Part shown: in pieces, positions 7,699 to 16,113 of the stretch
Layout: each line of letters starts with the position of its first letter
How positions within the stretch are numbered: position 1 is the stretch's first letter
Assembly: GCA_025362295.1 (NCBI GenBank)
Contig: JANYGX010000007.1
Coordinates: 106,932-170,931 of the forward strand
Length of the DNA stretch: 64,000 nt
Direction of reading: 5' to 3'
Origin: Sphingomonadales bacterium
Lineage (GTDB): Bacteria > Pseudomonadota > Alphaproteobacteria > Sphingomonadales > Sphingomonadaceae
Translations under genes and position numbers: made by a program
Notes under the pieces: generated by a model
What the model saw: the letters and a program-made list of their open reading frames with translations, nothing else
Told to the model about the DNA's origin: nothing
The model's database searches: none

Positions 7699-9282
7699 TC
7701 ACGCAGCTGCTTTCGCGATAAAGCCCTGCAAGGTTGCAACCGTATCCGCCTCGTTTGCCGGCTTGTCATTGCGGATGCGCGCTATGCGCGGAAAGCGCAT
7801 GGCAATACCGGATTTATGACGGGCTGAAGATTGCACGGCATCAAAAGCCACTTCGAGCACTAGGGCTTTTTCCACTTCGCGGACCGGGCCAAATGTGCTG
7901 ACCGTGTGGTTGCGCACCCAACTGTCGAGCCACTTCAGCTCGGCGTCGGTAAAGCCAAAATAGGCTTTGCCCACGGGTAATAGTGTGCCGTCTGTGCTCC
8001 ACGCACCAAAAGTGAAATCGGAATAAAACGATGAGCGCTTGCCGTGACCGCGCTGGGCATACATCAACACACAGTCCGCCAGCAGCGGGTCGCGTTTCCA
8101 TTTGTACCACAAACCGGCCTTGCGACCGCCAACATAGGCACTGTCCTTGCGTTTCAGCATCAGGCCTTCTTGTGCCAGATCACGGGCATCGGCCCGCAGG
8201 CGCTCCCACGCCTCAAAACTGTCACCGTCCAGCACCGGCGACACATCAAAACGTTCGGCGGGCAAACCTACGGCAAAAGTGTTCAGCCGCTGCTTGCGCT
8301 CAAGCAAAGGCAGTGCGCGCACATCCTCTTTGCCATCCAGCAAAATGTCATACAGCCGGACAAAAGCCGGATACTCTGCCAGGTCTTTTGCCGTGACACG
8401 CTTGCGACCAAGGCGCTGCTGTAATTTATTAAAGCTTGCTGGGTCGCCTGTGGTGTCGCGCACCAACAATTCTCCGTCGACAACACCGTCGATGGTCATG
8501 GCGGCTGACACGTCGGGAAAGCTTGCTGAAATGTCATCGCCAGTGCGGGAAAACACCCGCACGTGTTCTGCGTTCCGCACCACCTGCACGCGGATACCGT
8601 CCCATTTCCATTCCGCCAGATAGTCTTCGGGGCTCAAAGTGTCGCCGGCCTCCAGAGGCTGCGCCAGCATGAACGGGCGGAACGCTGGCAACAGCTCTAG
8701 GCTCGGTTTATCAGCGCGTTTTTCAGCCCAGTCAAACAGCTCGGCGTAGGGCGGCTGCAGGCCATGCCACACCTCTTCAATATCATCTAAATTAAGAGAA
8801 AACGCTTGCGCCACAGCCGTTTTGGCAAGCCGTGCACTCACCCCGATGCGAAGGCCACCGGTCGCCAGTTTCAGGCAAGCCCAGCGGGCCGATGCATCTA
8901 GATTGTCGAGCAGAGTGGCCATCACCTTCGGTGCATCGGCGCGCGTGAGGCTGGCAAGTCTTACAACAACATCGGACAGCAAGGGTTGTTCAGTCCTTTT
9001 AACAATCTCGGGTTCCGGCCAAAGCAGGGCACAGGTTTCAGCCAGGTCACCCACATAATCGTAAGAGAGATCAAACAGCACCGGATCAACGCGCTCTGCC
9101 ATCATGGTACGGATGATCAATGGTTGCACGGCTGGCAAATCAAGTTCGCTTGTGAGCGCTGCCAGTGCCCAGCCACGATCAGGGTCGGGGGTTAATAAAA
9201 GATACTGTGCGATCAGGGCCAGTTTGGCGTTCCGCGAGCGGGTGTACAGCAAACGATCCAGCAAGGCTGCAAAAGCACGCAC
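7699..9282 (-). CDS. ATP-dependent DNA ligase of the Lhr/Exo/MPE-associated cassette
   Basis: This DNA ligase of 527 residues seals nicks through a lysyl-AMP intermediate. The adenylation motif is K226-W-D-G in LAEWKWDGIRV, and later nucleotidyltransferase motifs follow (VDGELLV, EGLMLKRKDS, WYKWKRD). An N-terminal helical DNA-binding region fills residues 1-200 and an OB domain ends the protein. There are no Ku or LigD-type polymerase domains, so this is the type found with the exonuclease, Lhr helicase and PdeM rather than an NHEJ ligase. The start is GTG, 6 nt after the exonuclease stop. Confidence 0.92.
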   Translation of the reverse strand: MRAFAALLDRLLYTRSRNAKLALIAQYLLLTPDPDRGWALAALTSELDLPAVQPLIIRTMMAERVDPVLFDLSYDYVGDLAETCALLWPEPEIVKRTEQPLLSDVVVRLASLTRADAPKVMATLLDNLDASARWACLKLATGGLRIGVSARLAKTAVAQAFSLNLDDIEEVWHGLQPPYAELFDWAEKRADKPSLELLPAFRPFMLAQPLEAGDTLSPEDYLAEWKWDGIRVQVVRNAEHVRVFSRTGDDISASFPDVSAAMTIDGVVDGELLVRDTTGDPASFNKLQQRLGRKRVTAKDLAEYPAFVRLYDILLDGKEDVRALPLLERKQRLNTFAVGLPAERFDVSPVLDGDSFEAWERLRADARDLAQEGLMLKRKDSAYVGGRKAGLWYKWKRDPLLADCVLMYAQRGHGKRSSFYSDFTFGAWSTDGTLLPVGKAYFGFTDAELKWLDSWVRNHTVSTFGPVREVEKALVLEVAFDAVQSSARHKSGIAMRFPRIARIRNDKPANEADTVATLQGFIAKAAA

Positions 9283-9288
9283 GTGACT

Positions 9289-10296
9289 TTAAGCCTCTTC
9301 ATCATCATTACGGCCCAGCAGAGACAGGGCACGCGCTTTGATCTGACGGAGGGCACACCAGTGGATCAGCGCTTCCTCACGACCATGGGTTACCCAGACT
9401 TCTTGTGGTTTGATATCGGTGATGGTTTGCGTCAGCTCGTCCCAGTCTGCATGATCGGAAATCACCAGCGGCAATTCCACGTTGCGTTGCTTAGCGCGCT
9501 GGCGCACCTGCATCCAGCCGGAGGCTATGGCCGTGACTGGATCAAGCATCCGGCGCGACCAGCGATCATTGAGCGCTGAGGGTGGGGCCATAACAATATG
9601 GCCACGAAACACATCGGGTTTTTCACCAGCTGCCGGTCGCACATCGCCCATCGGCACCCCAAGCTGCTCGTAAAGAGCGACCAGCGGCACAAGCGCCCCG
9701 TGAAGATAAATCGGCTTGTGATACCCGGCAGCGCGCAAAAGTTGTATCAACCGCTGGGATTTGCCCAGTGCATAGGCACCAATCAACATGGTGCGTTCCG
9801 GTTCGAGTGCAAGCGCTGCCAGCACCTTGGCAATTTCCAGGGCAGCATCAGGATGGCGAAACACAGGCAGTCCAAACGTCGCCTCGGTAATGAACACATC
9901 ACACGCCACCGGCTCAAACGGCTGACATGTGCTGTCTGGCCGTCGTTTGTAATCGCCCGACACAACCACGCGCTCGCCAGCGTAGTCGAGCACAATCTGG
10001 GCTGACCCCAGCACATGGCCGGCCGGCACAAAACGCACGCTGACATCGCCAATCGTGATCGTCTCGCCGTAGGCAAGCGCTTGCGCACCGGGTTGCGGGC
10101 CAAAGCGGTGGCGCATAATGGCAAGGGTTTCCGGCGTTGCCAGCACCTTGCCGTGCCCAGCGCGCGCATGGTCGGCATGGCCGTGGGTGACCAGTGCAAC
10201 GGGCTTGGGCAATGAGGGATCAATCCAGGCATCGGCCGGTTTGACATAAATTCCTTGCGGATGCGGCGATATCCAGGTGGCGAGATGGGTATTCAT
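9289..10296 (-). CDS. Ligase-associated DNA exonuclease (metallo-beta-lactamase/beta-CASP fold)
   Basis: This protein of 335 residues has the metallo-beta-lactamase metal motif HGHADH (H38, H40, D42, H43 in LVTHGHADHARAGH) and the later GHVLGSAQIVL and SGDYKRRPD elements of the RNase J/CPSF-like nuclease group. In known examples it forms part of a four-protein DNA repair set. It is the first gene of the minus-strand pair with the ligase. Its start codon is only 17 bp from the helicase start on the other strand, so the promoters must overlap coding sequence. Confidence 0.92.
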   Translation of the reverse strand: MNTHLATWISPHPQGIYVKPADAWIDPSLPKPVALVTHGHADHARAGHGKVLATPETLAIMRHRFGPQPGAQALAYGETITIGDVSVRFVPAGHVLGSAQIVLDYAGERVVVSGDYKRRPDSTCQPFEPVACDVFITEATFGLPVFRHPDAALEIAKVLAALALEPERTMLIGAYALGKSQRLIQLLRAAGYHKPIYLHGALVPLVALYEQLGVPMGDVRPAAGEKPDVFRGHIVMAPPSALNDRWSRRMLDPVTAIASGWMQVRQRAKQRNVELPLVISDHADWDELTQTITDIKPQEVWVTHGREEALIHWCALRQIKARALSLLGRNDDEEA

Positions 10297-10313
10297 ACCG
10301 CTATATGTAGAAC

Positions 10314-12758
10314 ATGGTTGTTCAAGTTCAAAGTGCCCCTCGCGCTAAAACCACTCTACCGCCGCCCATAGTCGCGTGGTTTGCTGCGCGGGGCTGGGAA
10401 CCACGGCGGCATCAATGGCAGATGATTGAGGCTGCCCAAGCGGGCCAACATGCCTTGCTGGTTGCTCCAACCGGGGCTGGAAAAACCCTGGCTGGGTTTT
10501 TGCCAAGCCTTATCGATCTTGCGGACCAGCCAGACGCTCAGCTGCACACGCTTTATATCTCGCCGCTTAAAGCGCTGGCAGAAGACATTGCGCGCAACCT
10601 AACTGGGCCAGTGCAGGAGATGGGTCTTCCGATCCGCATTGAAACCCGCACTGGCGACACCAGCTCAGCCATAAAATCAAAACAGCGGCATAGCCCGCCG
10701 CATATTTTGCTGACAACGCCGGAATCCCTGTCGCTGCTGTTAACATACCCGGATTCGGCCCGCCTGTTTGGCAGTTTGAAGCGCGTGGTGATTGATGAGG
10801 TGCACGCCTTTGCACCGACCAAACGCGGTGATCTTTTGAGCCTTGCTTTGGCCAGGTTGCACCAGCTGGCGCCACATGCGCTGCGTGCCGGTTTATCTGC
10901 CACCATTGCCGATGAGGCCGCTTACCTCAGCTGGATAACACCGCACAATGGCAACGGGTCGCCACCAGCACGTCTGGTGCACGGCGACAGCGGTGCTCAA
11001 GCGCAAATCACGATTTTATTGCCAGACGGCCGTATCCCTTGGTCAGGCCATGCGGCGCGGCACAGCGTTGCTGCGGTTTACGAGCTTATCAAGGCGAACC
11101 GGCTTACTCTGGTGTTTGTCAACACACGCGGCATTGCCGAGCGCATCTTTCAGGATTTGTGGGCGATCAACGCTGACAATTTGCCCATTGGCCTCCACCA
11201 TGGCTCGCTGGATCTTGAGCAGCGCCAGCGGGTTGAATCTGCCATGGCGACAGGCCAATTGAAAGCCATCGTGGCGACATCCTCACTCGATTTGGGTCTG
11301 GATTGGGGCGCTGTCGATCTGGTGGTGCAAATGGGCGCACCCAAAGGCTCGGCACGTTTGCTGCAACGCATTGGCCGTGCCAACCACCGGCTGGATGAAC
11401 CAAGCCGCGCTGTGCTCGTGCCCGGCAACCGTTTTGAATATCTTGAAGCACAGGCAGCCATTGATGCTATCGCCGACGCTACGCTTGATTCAGATGGATT
11501 TGGCACCGGCAGCCTTGATGTGCTGGCCCAGCATTTGATGGGCATGGCCTGTGCTGCACCGTTTAGTGCCGATGCGATGTTTACTGAGGTTACGACTGCT
11601 GCACCCTATGCTGATTTGCAGCGCAAAACCTTTGATGATGTGCTTGGGTTTATTGTCAACGGCGGTTATGCGCTTGGCGCCTATGACAGGTTCAAACGAT
11701 TGAGACTGGATGCTGATGGTTTTTATCACATCACCCACCCGCGTCTGGTGCTGCAGCACCGCCTGAACGCTGGCACTATTGTTGAAGCTCCCACACTGAC
11801 AGTGCGTCTTGGCTTCAGGCCGCTGGGTAAAATCGAGGAGTGGTTTGCTGGTCAGCTGTCGCCCGGCGACAGTTTTTTGTTTGCCGGACAGATGCTGGAA
11901 TTTGTCAAACTTGAAAATGCGGATGTAAAGGTCAAACCGTCGCGCGCGCGCACGCCCAAAGTGCCAGCCTATGTTGGCGGCCGCTTGCCACTCACCACGC
12001 ACCTTGCGGACCGGGTGCGACATTTTCTGGCGGAGCCTGATGTGTGGTCGCGTTTTCCCGATGATGTGCGGGAATGGCTGGAGATGCAGCAAAAATACTC
12101 GGTGCTGCCAAAAGCCGATGGATTGCTGATTGAAACCTTTCCGCGCGATGATCGTCATTACATGGTGGCCTATTGTTTTGAGGGCCGCAATGCCCACCAG
12201 TCGCTGGGGCTGTTGCTCACGCGCCGAATGGAGAGTGCCGGGCTTGCGCCCATGGGTTTTGTCGGCACGGATTATGTGCTTTCGATCTGGTCGCTTAAAC
12301 CTGTCCTTAGTCCTGAAAAACTGTTTGTGCCCGACATTCTGGAAAATGAGTTTGAGGCCTGGATGGCGGACTCATCCCTGCTCAAACGATCGTTCCGCGA
12401 TGTGGCGGTGATTTCCGGTTTGATTGAGCGCCAGCATCCCGGCAAACGCAAAACCGGCAAGCAGGTGGCGTTTTCGACAGACCTAATTTATGATGTGCTG
12501 CGCAAATACGATCCTGCGCATGTGCTGTTGCGCGCCACCTGGGCCGATGCACGTGGCAAAGTCACTGACATAGAACGCCTGACTCTGTTCTTGCAGCGCA
12601 TTCAGGGCCACATTGATCACAAGCCGCTTCAACGTGTGTCGCCATTGGCTGTGCCGGTCATGCTCGAAATCGGCAAGGAGCATATTTCAGGTGCAGGCGA
12701 TGAAATGCTGTTGATGGAAGCCGATGCGCTTGTCCGCGATGCCATGGGAGCAGCATGA
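10314..12758 (+). CDS. lhr: Ligase-associated DEXH-box helicase (Lhr-core type)
   Basis: This is an ATP-driven 3'-5' single-strand DNA translocase/helicase of 814 residues, the usual size for the core-only Lhr form. Motif I is APTGAGKT (51-58), motif II DEVH (161-164), motif III GLSATIAD, and motif VI lies in QRIGRANH. A winged-helix and Lhr C-terminal region follow. It overlaps the PdeM gene by 4 nt (ATGA) and is divergent from the exonuclease, so all four members of the cassette sit together. Confidence 0.94.
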   Translation: MVVQVQSAPRAKTTLPPPIVAWFAARGWEPRRHQWQMIEAAQAGQHALLVAPTGAGKTLAGFLPSLIDLADQPDAQLHTLYISPLKALAEDIARNLTGPVQEMGLPIRIETRTGDTSSAIKSKQRHSPPHILLTTPESLSLLLTYPDSARLFGSLKRVVIDEVHAFAPTKRGDLLSLALARLHQLAPHALRAGLSATIADEAAYLSWITPHNGNGSPPARLVHGDSGAQAQITILLPDGRIPWSGHAARHSVAAVYELIKANRLTLVFVNTRGIAERIFQDLWAINADNLPIGLHHGSLDLEQRQRVESAMATGQLKAIVATSSLDLGLDWGAVDLVVQMGAPKGSARLLQRIGRANHRLDEPSRAVLVPGNRFEYLEAQAAIDAIADATLDSDGFGTGSLDVLAQHLMGMACAAPFSADAMFTEVTTAAPYADLQRKTFDDVLGFIVNGGYALGAYDRFKRLRLDADGFYHITHPRLVLQHRLNAGTIVEAPTLTVRLGFRPLGKIEEWFAGQLSPGDSFLFAGQMLEFVKLENADVKVKPSRARTPKVPAYVGGRLPLTTHLADRVRHFLAEPDVWSRFPDDVREWLEMQQKYSVLPKADGLLIETFPRDDRHYMVAYCFEGRNAHQSLGLLLTRRMESAGLAPMGFVGTDYVLSIWSLKPVLSPEKLFVPDILENEFEAWMADSSLLKRSFRDVAVISGLIERQHPGKRKTGKQVAFSTDLIYDVLRKYDPAHVLLRATWADARGKVTDIERLTLFLQRIQGHIDHKPLQRVSPLAVPVMLEIGKEHISGAGDEMLLMEADALVRDAMGAA

Positions 12759-13414
12759 AAACCTGTTTTGAGTTCGGCGCACACAGGTTTAAACCAGAGA
12801 AAAGTGGTGCCTTGTGGTGGCCCGCGCAAGCCACATTGATTGTGGCGGATTTGCATCTGGAAAAAGCCAGTTATTTTGCTACCAGCGGCCAGATGTTGCC
12901 ACCTTATGACAGTCAGGAAACTTTGCTGAAGCTGGCGCATGAAATTGATAGTTTTATGCCGGCGCAGGTTATCTGTCTTGGCGATAGTTTTCATGATCCA
13001 GGTGCGTTTGAGCGCCTGCAAACTGAAACACGGTTAAGGCTGCGGCGATTGACCCGCAGCGTTGAATGGTTGTGGATTACCGGCAACCACGACCGGGTGG
13101 TGGCAGACGATCTTGGCGGCCGGTCTGCCAGCGAGGTATTGATTGAAAATGTTTGCCTACGCCACGAGGCTGTTGCATTGGAGACGCGGCTGGAAATCAG
13201 TGGTCACTTTCACCCCAAGGTTAAAATCCGGCAGCGTGGCCGATCGATTGCACGGCGGTGTTTTGCGCGGACAGCCTGTAAACTTGTGCTGCCGGCTTTT
13301 GGCGCGTTCACCGGTGGCCTGGATGTGCGCGATGCAGGCTTTACGCGTGTGATCGGCACAGACTGCTCTGCCATTGTGGTGGGGGATTATGGTGTGCACG
13401 AATTTGCTGTTTAG
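12755..13414 (+). CDS. pdeM: Ligase-associated DNA damage response endonuclease PdeM (metallophosphoesterase)
   Basis: This binuclear metallophosphoesterase of 219 residues is the MPE member of the Lhr/ligase cassette; characterised relatives are manganese-dependent single-strand DNA endonucleases. Motifs in order are ADLHLEK, LGDSFHDP, ITGNHDR and SGHFHPK, which supply the metal-binding D, H and N residues. It is translationally coupled to lhr. No terminator follows; 77 bp separate it from the next gene. Confidence 0.93.
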   Translation: MKTCFEFGAHRFKPEKSGALWWPAQATLIVADLHLEKASYFATSGQMLPPYDSQETLLKLAHEIDSFMPAQVICLGDSFHDPGAFERLQTETRLRLRRLTRSVEWLWITGNHDRVVADDLGGRSASEVLIENVCLRHEAVALETRLEISGHFHPKVKIRQRGRSIARRCFARTACKLVLPAFGAFTGGLDVRDAGFTRVIGTDCSAIVVGDYGVHEFAV

Positions 13415-13491
13415 AGGTTGCATCCCGCCTTTCCCTAACATAGTCTTAACTATACTGCCGTGCGATTCTGCACATATAAAAGGAACTGGTT

Positions 13492-15087
13492 ATGCGAAAT
13501 GTGTATAGCTCTTTAGTCTCTAGCGTTGCCGTGCTTGCTGTTCTTACCAGTGTACCAGCCTCTGCTGTTACGAAAGCCGATTTAAAGAAAACCCAACCCC
13601 GCAGCGCGGGTCGCCACGCAACCATTGTTGAGGCTATGGCGCCAACAAATCCTGAGGTTATTTCAACCTTTAAACAGATCGCGCAGCACCCGAATACGTC
13701 GGCACAGGTCGGTGTGCCAGGCTTTGATGTTGACAGTCAATTTCCGGGGCTTGGTTTAATCGAAACGATTGCACTGGGCAGTGGTGCCATTCCACCGGAT
13801 ATGGGCGGTGCTTCAAATGGTCAGTATGTCGTGCAAATGGTGAACGGTGGTTATGCTGTTTACACGGCCGCCGGTAAGCTTTTGACCAAACTTAAAACGG
13901 ATTCGGCCTTTTGGGCACAATCCGGGATATCCGCTAAACTGCTGGCACCCGGCGTCAGCGATCCACGCATTCAGTGGGATGCAACAAGTGGCCGTTTTTT
14001 TATAACGCAGATCAACGTTGATTTGCCAAACTCGGTTTTCATCGGTGTTTCAAAAACATCCAATCCGCTTGATGGCTTCAAGGCTGTATCAGTCAAGGTT
14101 AAGGCTGATACACTCGGCGATTTCCCGACATTGGGTGTTAATGCCGACACGGTAACCATTTCAACCAACAATTTTTTCTTTGGTTTCTTCTTCACAGACT
14201 TGTCTGTGTTCAGCATTCCAAAAGCGGATTTGTTGCTTGCCAAACCAACAGCCGTGAACGTGTCGCGGTTTGATTCTCTGGCTGCGTCTGACTCAAAAGG
14301 TTATGGCTTTGCTATTCACGCAGTTGACTCGCCAAACCCGAGTGATGGAACGCATCAGCTGATTGGTGTCAGCGCCACACGCTTCAGGGAGTTTATCACT
14401 TCAAAAGTCATTGGTCTTGGCACACCTAATGTTGGTATTACGCCGCCGAAAGTTATACGCACAAAATATGATGGCAGTCCGTCGCAAGGCCGTCAACCAA
14501 GTGGTATACCATATGACAACAGCGACGATCGTGTGAGTGCCGATGTCAAGCAGGTTGGCAAATACATCTACGTGACCAACGTGGTGCCGGGTAACGTTGC
14601 CGGAACTCACAATGCCGTGCATGTTGCCATTGTGGATTCTACAACCAACACAGTTGTCGCTGACAAACTGATCAGCGACCCAACCGGCAAAATCGATTAC
14701 AGCTACCCAGCGATTGATGCCAATGCGGCTGGCCGGTTTGTGGTTGGCTACAACGGATCAGGACCAAACCTGAACATCAGTGACTTTGCAACGGTCTGCG
14801 ACTTTGATCAGGTGGCCGTCACCGTCAGCTGCAGCGCACCAGCCCTGCTGTATGCCGGTCTTGAAAGTGACTATCAACTGAACCCTGGTGGCCGTGAGCG
14901 CTGGGGCGATTACAATGCTGTTTCACTTGATCCATCAAACGACAAAGCATTTTATCTCTATCAGGAAGTGCCAGGCAAAAAACAGGCGAATGCTGCTGGT
15001 GAGTTGCGCCCACGCTGGGCAACTGTTGTAACGCATGTGGTCACCACCAATGCGTTGCCAGCACCGGGAAACATCGCTGCAAAATAA
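13492..15087 (+). CDS. Large secreted protein, paralogue A (unknown function)
   Basis: This is a 531-residue exported protein with a signal peptide ending near SVPASA (residue 25). It is clearly paralogous to the protein at 16114-17700. Shared blocks include IPPDMGG followed by a VQMVNGGYAVY-like segment, SDPRIQWDATSGRFF, GVSKTSNP and LGDFPTLGVNADTVTISTNNF. It belongs to a widespread bacterial secreted family with a PPD.xGA and DPR-W/Y-D-x-SGRW signature that looks like a repeat-built beta structure, perhaps a propeller. I know no function. AAGGA lies 7 nt before the ATG, and an intrinsic terminator follows. Confidence 0.85.
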   Translation: MRNVYSSLVSSVAVLAVLTSVPASAVTKADLKKTQPRSAGRHATIVEAMAPTNPEVISTFKQIAQHPNTSAQVGVPGFDVDSQFPGLGLIETIALGSGAIPPDMGGASNGQYVVQMVNGGYAVYTAAGKLLTKLKTDSAFWAQSGISAKLLAPGVSDPRIQWDATSGRFFITQINVDLPNSVFIGVSKTSNPLDGFKAVSVKVKADTLGDFPTLGVNADTVTISTNNFFFGFFFTDLSVFSIPKADLLLAKPTAVNVSRFDSLAASDSKGYGFAIHAVDSPNPSDGTHQLIGVSATRFREFITSKVIGLGTPNVGITPPKVIRTKYDGSPSQGRQPSGIPYDNSDDRVSADVKQVGKYIYVTNVVPGNVAGTHNAVHVAIVDSTTNTVVADKLISDPTGKIDYSYPAIDANAAGRFVVGYNGSGPNLNISDFATVCDFDQVAVTVSCSAPALLYAGLESDYQLNPGGRERWGDYNAVSLDPSNDKAFYLYQEVPGKKQANAAGELRPRWATVVTHVVTTNALPAPGNIAAK

Positions 15088-15104
15088 ACCAGCTTGATAC
15101 AGTG

Positions 15105-15137
15105 AAAAGGGCATCCAGCGATGGGTGCCCTTTTTTT
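15105..15137 (+). terminator. Intrinsic terminator of secreted paralogue A
   Basis: The stem AAGGGCATCC / GGGTGCCCTT (one G-T wobble) with a short AGCGAT loop is followed by seven T. It lies 17 nt after the stop codon. Confidence 0.88.
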
Positions 15138-15173
15138 GCATTATACCAGGAGCCTTCGAAATCCACCCATTCA

Positions 15174-15204
15174 CGTCATCCCCGATCAAGCGCCAGGGGT
15201 GACG
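15174..15204. repeat. Imperfect palindromic intergenic element
   Basis: CGTCA-t-CCCC pairs with GGGG-TGACG across a 12-nt loop. The CGTCAT...TGACG ends resemble the palindromic elements at 27362 and 60760, so it may be a diverged member of the same intergenic repeat family. It lies between the terminator of paralogue A and the coq4 stop. Confidence 0.45.
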
Positions 15205-15234
15205 AGTGATTCTTGATGTACACTCACGTACATT

Positions 15235-15987
15235 TTACGCTGTCAGCGGTGATGCGACCAGCGTTGCTGAAACCACTTCAGGGATGCCCGTGTAATACGG
15301 CGCTGGCGCAATGCTCAGTTCTCGTTGCACAACGGTCAAAGGCAGCGGCAATAAACGTTCCCACTCAGCAGCCACCAGCCATTCAGCTTTGCCGCCGCGT
15401 TTGAACCCTTCCCACATGGTGCGCCAGATTGGTTTGTCTGGAAATTGCCGTTTGTAATTGTGGGCACCAAAAAGTGCGATGAGCATGAAGCCGGGGTTGC
15501 GCACATGACGATAGGAGAAGGCGACAAGGCACACTTCACCCAGGCCATCGCAGCCGTAACCACTGACAGTGTGCCACAAATCATGACTGCAACGCAGCCG
15601 CAACTCATATTTGGCAAAATCTGCATGCCAGTCGGACTCATCAATACCGGCCCCCGCAGCAGCGTCGTTCAGACCGGCCGCTGTCAAGCCGCAGCGGTCC
15701 ATAAAATTGAGGTAGGCGCGGCCAAGGCTGCCGTCCGGCAGGCTTTCCATATACGCCCGGTTACCAAGCACTTCGACGAGATGCTGCGGTTTGGCCAAAG
15801 TCGATTGACCAAAAGGCAGAGCTGAAAACCGTTTGAACCCGGCATAGGCCGATGAACCTGCCAGGCTATCCAGAATGCGGAATACTTGGGTTGTATCGTC
15901 TTTGTCACGCATCAGCTGCCGCACGGCCTTTAAGGCCTCCAGCGGTCTGATCGATTTTTTGTATTGTGCGGTTGTTGCCATATTCAT
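15235..15987 (-). CDS. coq4: Coq4 family ubiquinone biosynthesis protein
   Basis: Coq4 is required for ubiquinone assembly, in characterised cases for removal of the ring carboxyl group and organisation of the Coq complex. The 250-residue protein has the metal motif HDxxH(x11)E intact: H135-D-L-W-H139 and E151 in HDLWHTVSGYGCDGLGEV. No signal peptide is present. Two nearby starts (residues 1 and 3) are possible. It is single, between the two secreted paralogues, with an inverted repeat 37-51 nt upstream that may be an operator. Confidence 0.9.
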   Translation of the reverse strand: MNMATTAQYKKSIRPLEALKAVRQLMRDKDDTTQVFRILDSLAGSSAYAGFKRFSALPFGQSTLAKPQHLVEVLGNRAYMESLPDGSLGRAYLNFMDRCGLTAAGLNDAAAGAGIDESDWHADFAKYELRLRCSHDLWHTVSGYGCDGLGEVCLVAFSYRHVRNPGFMLIALFGAHNYKRQFPDKPIWRTMWEGFKRGGKAEWLVAAEWERLLPLPLTVVQRELSIAPAPYYTGIPEVVSATLVASPLTA

Positions 15988-16023
15988 TCAGATACGTGCT
16001 TCAGTCCTGTGAGTCAAGTTTTA

Positions 16024-16038
16024 TTGAGCAACACTCAA
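16024..16038. promoter_or_regulatory. Inverted repeat TTGAG-N5-CTCAA upstream of coq4
   Basis: A perfect 5-bp inverted repeat with a 5-nt spacer sits 37-51 nt before the coq4 start, where a repressor or activator would act. The half-site spacing fits a small dimeric regulator (TetR, MarR or Rrf2 size), but the family cannot be named. Confidence 0.35.
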
Positions 16039-16054
16039 AATATTAACACGGCAT

Positions 16055-16090
16055 TAAAAAAACGGCGACCCATTGCTGGGCCGCCGTTTT
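16055..16090 (-). terminator. Intrinsic terminator of secreted paralogue B
   Basis: Read on the minus strand: AAAACGGCGGCCC, loop AGCAAT, GGGTCGCCGTTTT, continuing as a T-run. The stem is strong and GC-rich, and begins 24 nt after the stop codon of the gene at 16114. Confidence 0.9.
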
Positions 16091-16113
16091 GTATCGTGAC
16101 GAAATTAAGAGAG

